A DNA stretch of 64,000 nucleotides from assembly GCF_024713945.1 (NCBI RefSeq), contig NC_134683.1:4651501-4715500 (forward strand), read 5' to 3'. Source of the stretch: Dermatophagoides farinae. Taxonomy: Eukaryota > Arthropoda > Arachnida > Sarcoptiformes > Pyroglyphidae. A program made the translations under genes and the position numbers. Each line of letters starts with the position of its first letter. Position 1 is the stretch's first letter. The notes under the pieces are model-generated. The model was given only the letters and a program-made list of their open reading frames with translations, was not told the origin of the DNA and did not search any database. Of the stretch, positions 1 to 12,000 are shown piece after piece.

Positions 1-199
1 CAAAAATGAAAACATTTTTGTTTTATTCACGAAAAAAAACAAATTCGGTCAATCAGATGGAAGGGGCATATACAAGAATACAATAATTGCGCGATATACT
101 TGACCAGGATTCATTCATTTATTTTTTGTTCTGGCAATAGACCAATGATCACAATTGAAATAGAAAAATTTTTTTGATTTGATTCGTTTTGAAAATTAT
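1..199. other. 3' flank of the HYPK-like gene
   Basis: This stretch lies beyond the stop codon of the minus-strand gene at 200-619 and should hold its 3' untranslated region. It is AT-rich, and I see no coding signal in it. An AATAAA hexamer on the minus strand sits at 118-123. A second tttatt, near 22-27, is a weaker alternative. Confidence 0.5.
118..123 (-). terminator. candidate polyadenylation signal, HYPK-like gene
   Basis: The minus strand reads AATAAA about 76 nt past the stop codon, a normal spacing for a short metazoan 3' UTR. The call rests on the hexamer and its position only. The sequence is AT-rich, so a chance match is possible. Confidence 0.45.
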
Positions 200-619
200 T
201 CATTCATTAATCAATGTAATCAGCGCTTGAACAACATTTCCCATAGATTGGCGGAGCTTTAATTCAGCATCAGCTTTAGATATTTCCATTTCGTTCATGA
301 TCAATTCAACATCTTCCTTGCGGATCGTTACTTTGGCCAATTCTTTTTGTCGGGCAACTTTCTCGGCCACTTCTTTCGAACGTTTACTATCGATTATTGA
401 TCGTGCAGCACCACTAATTTCAGATGAATCATTCTGGCCTTCTTCATCGAAAAAACTTGCCTCATATGTTGTCACTTTGGCTAAATCGGCTGCTCCGGAA
501 TCATGTTTGCCAATGATTTTTTTCGATTTATTTGGATCTTCTTCTTCTTCAATTTCTTCATCTTCATTATTATTATTATGACTATTAATAACAGTCTTGT
601 TATCCTTGTCGAGGTGCAT
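200..619 (-). CDS. HYPK: huntingtin-interacting protein K (HYPK)-like, NatA regulator
   Basis: This is a single-exon reading frame of 139 aa. The first true ATG is at 619; the frame stays open a few codons upstream, but only from a GTG. HYPK binds the NAA15/NAA10 N-terminal acetyltransferase (NatA) at the ribosome and modulates it, and it has chaperone-like activity. The recognisable parts are an acidic N-terminus (runs of Asp/Glu near residues 19-28), the family signature KHDSGAADL followed by a VT dipeptide (about 38-50), a Lys/Arg-rich helix (about 78-93), and the C-terminal UBA-like domain with KVTIRKEDVELIMNEMEIS and then GNVVQALITL (about 95-139). Human HYPK is about 120-130 aa, so the length fits. 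The longer acidic, Asn-rich N-terminus is the main difference. The next gene, on the same strand, is 2.4 kb upstream. The identification rests on clear family motifs; function is inferred from the family. Confidence 0.9.
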   Translation of the reverse strand: MHLDKDNKTVINSHNNNNEDEEIEEEEDPNKSKKIIGKHDSGAADLAKVTTYEASFFDEEGQNDSSEISGAARSIIDSKRSKEVAEKVARQKELAKVTIRKEDVELIMNEMEISKADAELKLRQSMGNVVQALITLINE

Positions 620-3044
620 TTCAAACACAAATAAATAAATCCAATTTAATGATGAATGAATGAATTAAAATAAAAAATTGAAAAACAAAACCAACACATA
701 TGTGTTAAAAAACATGCATGCATGTAATGAAATTCATTCATATACAACGTATGAATAAATATTTACAATGTAAAACGATAGATGGCGACCAATTTAGTTT
801 TTTAAAAATATTTAACGATTCGATTAATTTCAGGTGTGTGAAAGAATTGTGACAATCGAAAAAAAAAATTATCACTTTCTCGTCTCAATCGATTTGTGAA
901 ATGTATGGAATGTTTTAATGATAACAAAAATAATTTAATCAGCAAAATGAAACGGTGGTATGATGGTATTGAATGGGGAAAAATATACTCGAATCGAATG
1001 TGAATTTTGTTTGTTTGGATGAACAACAACAACAAATTGGAATATTGCGTGTCAAAATGAAATATTCACAAGTACAAAATACAAACGACAACTTTTTTCT
1101 ATTTGATTTCCGTTATGGACAATTTTATCAAATTTTTTTTATTCACTCATCTATGTGTTCATGTTTCAATTGATATCATCATCATCATCATCATCACCAT
1201 GGTGGTCACATTCGAATGGATATTCGAGAGTGAAAAAATAAAAAGAAGCTGATGAATGAAAAAAAAATTGTCACGCAAAATGTCACCGAATCTTCTTTGT
1301 GATTTTCACTTGTGACAAACACTCAGCTGTTGTCATCATGATCAACATCAACACTACATCCGAGATTTTTGATCGATTTAATTTTGTCAAAGAGAAAAAA
1401 ATGAACAAATTTTCATTTATTGTTTAAAGAAAAAATTGTCATCATAAAAACAGAACAGAACGATTCTGAATTGAGGCAAAAAAAATTATTCCAGACAACC
1501 AATTTGGCGTAAACACACATTAATCGGTTGCATTGAAAATCGAATGTTGTCGGTTGTTGGTTGTGTTAATGACCCCGAACGAAAATGAATGAATCAATCA
1601 CGAATTGTGTGAATTTAGGCGAAAAATGAAACAAAAAAGTGAATGACATTGAAGCAACAACGATAACACGACGATGATGACAATCAATCATCAAAACAGC
1701 CATTGTTACAACGAAGAATAGAAAACAAAAACGGAAATATCATATTGTCGAACCAATTGAATTGTTGAAATGTTTGAAAACAGCAACAACAACAACAACA
1801 ACAACAAAACACGATTGATGATCATTTTCGAGAAAAAAAATGCTTGAAAAGGTGCTCTCTGCTTTATCCGAAAACATCGAAATATATTTGTCCATCGAAT
1901 TGACATTTGGACACATTTAATCATAGTGAGAAAGAAAAATTGTCATTTGATTCGATTATCGCTCACCATTATCAAATGTGATCAGACAAACGACGAAAAA
2001 GTCAGGAAGGCGCCAAATATAAATCTTGTTTTTGTTGTTGTTGTTGTTGTTGGTTTCAACAATTTTCAATGTCAAATTGTCAAATTAAAAGACACATTCT
2101 ATTTGCTGCTGATGTCGTCGTTGAATGATGATGATGATGATGATGAGAAGAAAATTAAATTAAATTAAACGACAAGTATTTAATGTTGTGTGATGGTTTA
2201 AAAAAAAATTTCTTCGATATTCAAATAGATAAGATATTTATGTTGATGGTCAACGTCGTAAAAAACAAACAAACAAACGACATCAAATCAATCTGATATT
2301 TGAAATTTTTTTTATTCATTTTTTTTCATTTATAATTACACAGGATTTGATATAATTCATTATTGGCAATGATGTTTTGTTTTCGATTAAGTTGATCAAG
2401 GTGATTGATTTTGATGATTATTGGCGCAAAGAAAAAATCATATGTGATGGGAAAATTTCCAGAAATTTTTAATATTTTTTTTTTGAATGAAATTGAAAAA
2501 AACTAAAACTAATTACATTTTTAATTTATCAGTGTATTTTTTGTTTATATTATGATGAGTGTGTAATGTGTAAACAGACTGATTGGTTTTTGTTTTTTGG
2601 AAAAAATTACAACGAAATTATGAGTATTTTTTTATCATCTATCTACAATAAATGTACTCTACTCTAACTACTACATTCGTCATCTGAGTGTGAATGCATG
2701 GATTCGATTTATATTGACTAAAAGGATTGATAAATTAATTGTTTTTTCGGGTATGTGTTCATGTGAGGATTTGTTGTCAATGGACAATTAATTGATTCGA
2801 TTCGATTAGATTATATGTTGGACACTATTATTTTTTGCGAAATGGCACACACACACCATTATCATCATTAGCATCGTTTTTCGATTATCATCATTATCAT
2901 TATGTACCTATAATATCATTCGATGAGTTAAAGTCAACTAATTTGCCGTAAATCAAATTGAAAATGAGAAATTGGATTATTTTTTTCGAAATCAAAAACA
3001 AAGAAAGAAAGAAAACAAAAGAATTAAATCTGTAAGAGAGATCC
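620..3044. other. intergenic: HYPK 5' flank and T-box 3' flank
   Basis: This 2.4-kb AT-rich region has no supported gene. It should hold the promoter and 5' UTR of the HYPK-like gene at its left end and the 3' UTR of the T-box gene at its right end. It contains TCA/GAT triplet runs (for example near 1175-1200 and 2128-2145) and a GTT/CAA run near 2030-2050. A minus-strand AATAAA at 2311-2316 is a possible T-box poly(A) signal about 0.73 kb past the stop; other AT-rich hexamers make this uncertain. Confidence 0.4.
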
Positions 3045-6000
3045 TTAAGTGGCTGCAATACTATGTTGTCCATTGCTTTGATTTGTTTGCTGCTGTTGTT
3101 GTTGTTGTTGTTGTTTATGTTTTTCCAATCCATCAACCATTAATTGAATGTTTTTCAATTCTCGTAATGATTCTTTCACCGATGTTGTTGATGATGAAGT
3201 TTTATTCATTGTTGTTGTTGCTTCATCTGTATTTACTTCTTTTTTATCATCACGATTATTGATTAAACCTGGTGATGATGACGATATCGATGATGATGAT
3301 GATGATGAGGAAGATGGTGATACCGGTTGTGATGATGATGCGGATGCTTGACTACGTATAATACTATTTGGTGTACTTGTATTACTACGACCACCACCAC
3401 CACCACCAGCGACACTAGAATTAGATCTAGCTGGTGATGGACAATGTATTGATGAGGTAGTACTACGATTAGATTTGGATTTTTGATAATCCAATGAATC
3501 ACCAGCATTACTTAATGGACTATGGACTGATAGTTTATCATCAATACTGTTACTGGATTTTATTGATCGATCCGATTGACCATTATTGTATGCTGCTGGT
3601 GGTTGTAGTGGTGCTGGTGGTAAAAATGATCGTATTCCATATGGAAAAAATCGATTATTAAATGCTGATAACGATGATGCTGCGGCGGCTGTTCCTTTAA
3701 AACGTTGATTCAATGTTTCATGCAGTTGTAATAGATCACGACCTTGTTCCAATTGTTCATTCAATGACAATAAGGATGGTGATGAAAATTTTGAATCTGG
3801 ACCGGTAGTACCATTGCTCATTAACGGTGCATTTATTGATGATGTTACGGTGGGTGCTGTCGTTGTTGCTGTTGCTGGTGTTCCATTTGGATTCGTAAAG
3901 TTGCCCGTATCCAATTGTAGTGGTGGAATTACCGATTTTATAGTGTCTAGACCGGATATTTGTAGTTGTTGTGCGACATTATTATTATTGTTATTATTAC
4001 CGAATGCACCAAAATAAGCATTCAAAATGGCACGTGGATCGAAATTTTTCAGATCAAAATTATTATCAAAATTAACTGAATTTGTTTGTTGCTGTTGCTG
4101 TAATCTTGCGAAATCCATCATATTTGGCATCATATTGAATGGATGTAAAAATGGATGTGGAAATTGTTGCTGTCCAGCCATCGTTGTTGTACTTAACGGT
4201 GGACTTAACATTGAAGTTGTTGTCGGCGATAATGATGATGAACTAGTTGTTGATGTGGTAGTGGTGGTGGTGGAACCGGTAGAGGCGGTGGTCGCTGCTG
4301 ATGTTGCCCATGGAACAAAATTTGATAATCTTGAATGATGATCATCATTTGGAATAGATCCACCACCTCCAGTAGGTACGAATGGATTTGTTTGTGGATA
4401 AAAACGTGAAAACAATGATGATGGAAATCCATATGATGTAGCAGCGGCAGCTGATAATAATCCAGCATTATTACTACCGGTGGTTGTATTATATAATGAT
4501 GCTAATTGGCTATTAAAATAATCGATAGTATTGATTGATGGAAAGCCACCACCAGCAGCAAATGCTGCAGCAGCAGCCATAGCAGCTGCATTTGTTGTTG
4601 TTGTCGTCGATGATGATGTTGTTGAGGATGTCGTCGTCGTCATTGTCGTTGTTGTCGTCGATGATGATGATGATGATGAAAGACCAAGCATTGAATTGGA
4701 CATGGCTTGAAATGAATGATGAACATCTTTAAGTAAATCTATAATTTAGTGGAAGGAAAAACAAGAAAAAAAAATTTAGAAATTCATGAAAAACAAACAA
4801 AAATACATCATCATTATCATCGGTTCATCATCATAAATTTAGATTTGTTAATGACTTTTTTTTGCACTGAAAATAATTAATGTTTATTTTTGGTTGATGA
4901 TGGTGGCCATTTTCATATTACACTTTGGTGGCCAAAATATCAAGACCGCACAAGATGCAATATGACACCTATTAAAAGAAAATATTTGTCGTCGCCAAAT
5001 CGCATACACATAGCCGGCCAAGCAAGTTACAAGTTAAAAAAAAAATTGTCACCAAAAAAAAAATGCCGCGCTTGTTCATAGCATTCATAGACTCATGTCT
5101 GTATAAGGCTATACGGTTCGAAGCATTAATTTTTGGCTGACTAGGGCCATTTAGGCGACAAATTGTTTTTGGTCGTCTTCCACACGTTTTCAGACAGATT
5201 TAACTCTCACAGACAAAAAGAACATTCTTTTCATTCATAATAAATTCGTTGTGTGTTTGTGGTTGATGATCCGTTCAGCAACAAAAAAAACTTTGGTTAA
5301 GTTTAAACAAACAAAACCCAAAAACAGAAAAAAAGAAGCCGACGACGACGACAACAACAAGGTCTTTTGAATTTACAATTGTCACACACACACACACACA
5401 CAGTGTATGCGTGTGTGGTCGATGTGAATTCCGTTTTCGTTTCATTTCTCCCACATCAATTCTATTGTCAAAGAATTCAAGAATCTCTATTAATAAAATC
5501 TACATGCTAATCTAGTTTGCTGATTTGATGTTAAATTCTATCGTTTTTTTCCGAATAACAACTACAACAACGGATATACAAATTTTTTGTTTGATAATTT
5601 GATTATATGCAATGTTAGCACACAAACCATGAGGAGAAATAGATTCATTTTTGTGGAATATCTAAAAATGTACTGCCAACTAATTTCGTTCGAAAAAAGC
5701 CATTTTTCTTTTTTGGTTGAACTTGACTAAATATAAAAACGGAAATGATTTGCTTTACCATCTCTTCCACTAGGATTGTATTACAGAACACACACACACA
5801 CACTGAGACAAGGTATCAATTAGCCAGAAAAAAATAGACAGGAGACAACGCCCTTGAATTTGTATATCTCTATGCGAAATGAAAAAAAAATGAATGAAAT
5901 GAAATGTAATTATAGATCACACACACACACACACACACTACATACACTACAAAATGATTGGAACAATTAGGCTACTTTTTACTTCTTTTTCTATAATTTT

Positions 6001-9000
6001 CATGTCATGTTTTATCGTTTCGTTTAACCATTTTTTGTTGTTGTTGTTGTTGTTGCCATGTCAAAATCATCATCATCATCATTATCATCAGCGTGCACTT
6101 AAATGCCACGTGTCTACTGGCAACTACACAGGCTGTATTTACACAATATTTATTTACCTGATTTATTATCGATGACAGATGTTTTCATCATCGTTGTTGT
6201 CGTGGTTATTGGATCGAGACCAAAAAATTTCTGACGAAAATCATTTATATCATGTGTAAGTGGATGTGGATGATGATGGCTACCATTTTGTTTAATCATT
6301 GAATTATTGTTATTATTGGCTATCAATGTCGTAGACGAAGATGAAGAGGAAATGGGAATGGATGCTGGTGGTCTTCGAATATCATCAACATCATCATCAT
6401 CCATTATATCGACACGTTCTTCTTCATCATCATCAACATCATCTAGGATATCATCACCATCATCGGAATGTGATTGACGATTGATCATCATTGGACTTGA
6501 ACATAATGATGATGATGATTTATGATATTTATCATTTCCATGATGATGATTATGATGAAAAGGTGCTAACGGTGGTGGTGGTGGTTGATGATGATGAAGA
6601 TGAGGATGATGACCATTTATCAGATAATTATGATGATGTGAAGTGGGTGTTGTTGGTGTTAATGAACTATGATGATGATGAGGATGATGATGTGAATGAT
6701 GAGAAAGATGTGGATGATGGCCATATGATCCACCGCCACTACTACCACCACCACCACCACCGCTGGTATTTGAACCCAATGACATTAATGAATTTCTGCG
6801 AAATAGAAAAAAAGAAAATCAATTTATTTACATATTGTGTGGACACTTACTTTTTCTCTCGTTTACCAGCACCAGTTTCACGAAAACCTTTGGCAAACGG
6901 ATTATTATCAATTTTAAGACGTGTAATCTAAGTGAAACCATAGTAATAAGAGATTAATAAGTAATCAATCAATCAGAATCAAACAAATACAAACCTTTTC
7001 ATTTTGATAGGCCGTAACGGCAATAAATTCCGTTTCTTTGAATACATAGGTACGAAATGTACTATATGGTAATTTAAGTAGATCATTTGCACGGACTAGA
7101 TGAAAACGTGGCTGATATTTATGCATTGAATTCAATATTGTCTGGAAAATCAATTGAAAATGAATGAATGAATTTGAAATCAATTGGAATCGACTTACAA
7201 AACCATGTTTATCGGCAATATTATTTGTTAATTTAAGTTTATGAAACGATACCACTTTCTGCATCCATTGTTCACCGGTCGAAGGTGAATCCGGATGAAT
7301 ATACATTCTTTTAGGCATCTCTGGATCGGCTTTACCGGCCATTACCCAACGTGAATTATGAAATTTATAACGACAATCATCAGCGGCAACAATATCCATC
7401 AGCATTATATATTTGGCTTTCTTGTCCAAACCAGATACACGTATACGAAATGATGGAAACATTCTACATGGAAAAGATGAAAAATTAGAATGAAAACAAG
7501 CAAAAAAAAAACAAAACAAAACAAACAGTGTGAATGTCGCTCTAATCGTGAGCAAAAAAAAAATTAACTTGACTTTCAATATTTTTTTTTTTTTTTTTTT
7601 GTAAAATCATAATACACCTCATCATCATCATCAAACCATGCCTGACTTTTTTTCTTTTATTTTCGAGTACGAAAAAAAAGATCAGTTATTTTCTTCCAGC
7701 ATAATTCCTCAACCCCCCCCCCATTTCATTCGAATCAAATTGATTTCTATTCACAATTCATATTGCTTCACTTCATTCATTCATTCATTCATCTTTTTTT
7801 TGTTTCTTCTTATTTCTTTTTTCTTTCTTTCTTTCCAAACAAAATATCTTTTCTTCTTTTCACGCATCAAACATCATCATTCTCTCTCTCCGTGTGTGTC
7901 TTTCTTGCACATCTTCATTGAATTTTATTTTGTCGATTTTTTTTTTGGTTTTTAGAAAAATCTATCTCTATATAGAGTCAATTTCTAGTTCCGCACACAC
8001 ACACACACACACACACACGGATACAGTGCTATTGAACTCAATGCTTGCGTGCAGTGCCCAGGATATTCACTTATTCAGTGGGCAAACTCAGTTTAGTTCA
8101 TTCGGTTTTTTTTTATTTTTGTGAAGAAAAAACATCAAAATCGAATCCACATACACACACCAGAAAGTAAACTAAACATAAAAGTTATGTTTTATCACCC
8201 GAAACGAGCGAAAAAAAACTCGTCATTTTTCTCACTCGATATACACTCACAACTAACTCAATACCACCACCACCATCACCACCAACAAAACCATCGATAA
8301 TGAATTCAATTTTTTCTCGTATGACGCCCGAATTTTTTTTTGGCCTCGCAACCAATGTAGCGGGGATACAAGACACGCATATTGATCGACATTGAGAAAT
8401 AAAAAAAAAATCGAATTGCAAATATAAATATAAATAGAAATAGAAACAAACGAATGGAAAAAAAATTTAAATATGAAAATGGAAAATATTTTTTTTTCAA
8501 AGTTCAAAGGTAACAACGTAAAGAAATACATTGTGTTTTCCAAATAATGGAACCAAGAGGAAAAAAACACGGTGATTACCTATTATCAAAATGGGCAATC
8601 TGAACATGTCAAATTTTTTTTCCAACAACAACAAACGACTGGGACATTATTATTATACGTCGACAAAAGGTATAATCCTCTTATGTTCATTATTTTGGCA
8701 AGATTTCAAGCCCCAATTTGGATGATGATTCAGAGAATGAAATCTCTATGTACCCGCTGACAATGTTAAAAAAATATATTTTAACAAGACACACACTCAT
8801 TCATTCATTCAATCAATTCAGAAAATGGTGGTGATACACGGTTTTTATGGACAGTCCATCAATAGTTGATGATTATGTATCATAATAATAATCATAATGA
8901 TGATTATTATTGATAAATGTAATCAATGAATGAATTATGGCGGTGTAGCAGAAAAAAATCGTCCATTTTTTTATATGACGAACCTAAAACACACCAAAAC

Positions 9001-12000
9001 ATAAATTCATCGAGTTTCTCATAATCATCATCATCATCATCGTTTTATTATTGTGGATGAAAATAAAAAGTAGGCCCGTCCAAAAAAAACATACAAATAA
9101 AACCGTCCATTTTTGGTTTCGATATACGTTGAATTTATGTATTAGTACTGAACAACTTGCACCGAATGTGATCCAAATGGATTTTTTTTTCTATCCCTCT
9201 CACTCTCTCTCTCTCTCACTCACTAACTTTTCATTTCATTCACCGAACAAAGAGAAAACTGAAATAAAAATAAGGCCGGTGTGAGAATAACCGACAAGCC
9301 AAATGTATATCATGATAATGATCATCATCGTTGAATGAATTCACACGATTACATTATGTGTCGGTGTTCCAGAAACTTTTGGTTTTATTTTCACTCAATC
9401 ATTATTATAGGTTTGAATTCATATTTCATATTTATATTACTCGTGTTTTGGGTTTTCATTTTTGTGTTGTCATGTCAATGTGTGTTTTATTTTTGTGTGT
9501 GAAAAGAGAGAGAGAGAAAAAAAGTGTATGGATTTATTGTTGTTAATAATAATAACCGCACGGTTATTATTATTATAGTCAGGTTTTATTCGTTGTGAGA
9601 AAGAGAAAAAAAATTATGATTTTTTTTTCTATTTTTGCCTTGTGTTTGGGATTTGAGGTTTCACTCCCTTTTTTCTTTTCTCCATGTTAGGGTTTGAGTG
9701 AACAATATAACAACTGTTCCAATTGGATCGAAAAAAAAACATTAATTCGCTGTCTCTCTTTTTTTCAAATGTACTTGAATATGAACATGAATGAATGAAA
9801 TACAATGGGATCTGAATGAAAAGGAAAAAAATTGAAATGAAATAAAAAAATGAATCAAATTGAAATTCAACAATTTTTCACAAACATAAGAGTGAAATGA
9901 AGTTTGTCATCATTCAATTTATCCATCCATCATTCATCATTCTTCTGGTGTTTCGAAAATTCAATTTTTTCTTTTTGGTCCATTGAATATTTGTATTCAG
10001 CCACACACATTATATATGATGATCAATTTTTTAAATGACATGCTCGGCACAACAAACAACGATCCAAATTGTAGAAATAGCGAAAATAAAAATAAACAAA
10101 CCACACATTGACACCAAACTTTGCTGCTAGAAAATAAGCTAACCAATCAATGTAGATTACTCTGTTGTATATATAGTCAAAATTGTACCAAAAACATTAT
10201 CTGGTTATTGGAAGATTCAAGCTGAGAAGAGATGGTGACATTTCAAAGATTTCTAACTTGAAAAAGGGTGCCAAATGAATGAATGGTTGTCACACTCACA
10301 CACACGCACCTAATGATGCTGCTTACAACACCATACACAATTTCTTGTTTTCAGTGTTATTTTTCTCTTTCATTAACTTGGTTCCAGGAACGAACACAAT
10401 CTTACTGCAGCTACTACTACACTACTACAACTAGTACTGTCATTTACCATTATTCTCTATTTGTTTATCAAAAAAACATTAAGCTTGTTTTGGATATTTT
10501 TATTTTAATGTTTTCGCTCTGAAGATGGGTACATTGTCAGTACAATAAATAATGAAGAATTCAAGACCAAAAGAATATTCTAGATGTTGAATCATGCGCA
10601 TCAAGAATCGTTTGTATTTCTAGCTATTTTGTCCTATGATGTAGATTTATATCATTGGAACTTTTAATGTTTGATAATAAAATGTTGCCGTTCTGACTGG
10701 TTATGATGTGTTTGATGTTTCTAATGAGAAAAGAATCTTATTATTATAGTCATCATCATCAGTTTTTCTGATCAAAAATGTCCGAGATGAAAAACACACA
10801 CACATATCGATGAGAATAGGTGTCGATTATTCCATACACACAAAATAGAGATGGATAGAAATAAGAGATGGGAATGAATAAATCAACCAAAAACACAACC
10901 AATATAGTGTGAAAAGTAAGCTTTCTTTTTTTCTCTCATTCATGTGTTCTTGTTCTAACACACTAAAACTTGGTTTATATGCTGTGTTATTGGCTAGTTC
11001 ACTAGTTTTTTTTCTAGTGTATGCTATGTGTTTATGTACAACGAAAAGGCGTTAATTTTCACACCTCTTCATAGTTGTGAATAAGCCAATCATATAACGT
11101 TTGTACTATGTTTGACACTACTACCTACCACTACTACTACTAGTACTAGTCTTTTGCAAAAAAAAAAAAAATCAATATGATTTTTTTTCGTTAAATTCAA
11201 CCTATAACCACGAATAATTTTTTTTCACACCTTTTTTTTCAATCAAATGAATAAAACAAATTCAAGAGACAATAATAATGAACAACATTGATTTGTTTCA
11301 TTTTCTTCTTCACTATTATCCAACCACCACCGTTCTTATTCAGTAAAAACAAAAATAACGAAACGAGAGAGAAAGAGAGAAATGGAAGGATAAAAAATGA
11401 TGATGAGGAGGGTGATTGTTTATTGGTTCCAAACCAAACCATCTGGCTAGCTAGTCAGAAAAAAACATACATAAACCAAATTTCGAGTTCAACAAACCGA
11501 ACTAGATGTGTGTGTGTGTATTTGTGTGCTTGACTTGAAATGTTTCCATATCATCATTGTGTTTGGGGTGATGATGTTACAAATTTTCATTTTATCCATT
11601 CCATTCCATTTTTTAATCAAATTAAGTCGTTGTTGTAGTACAAAAAAAAACAAGCAATGTCAAATGCAGCAGCATTAAAGGTCTAATTAATCAAATTGGA
11701 TCAAACGACGACGTTGTTGTTGTTGTTGAGGGAAAATTTGTTTATCGTACAAATTTATCATTGGTTCATTGATTCACGAAAAACCACCAAAGAATTTCAA
11801 AATGACAAATAAACGAGACACAAAAAAATTGAATTTCAAATTTTGGAAAAAAAATTTTTTGATTCCAAATGAATACTGGTCGTGGTTGTAGTAGCCGGGT
11901 ATCTCTGTTTTCGACATTATTGATCAGTCGATGGTTTGGTGACATAAACCATATATACCAGGATGAGTGTGTGTGTTTATGAACGAGGGCCAGGATTCAA

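Noticed and set aside
3148-4468. Several open frames on the plus strand and in other minus frames across the T-box last exon
   Set aside because: They are shadows of the triplet-repeat-rich coding exon (Val, Leu, Cys or His runs). The true frame is fixed by splicing from the T-box domain and by the conserved C-terminal motif.
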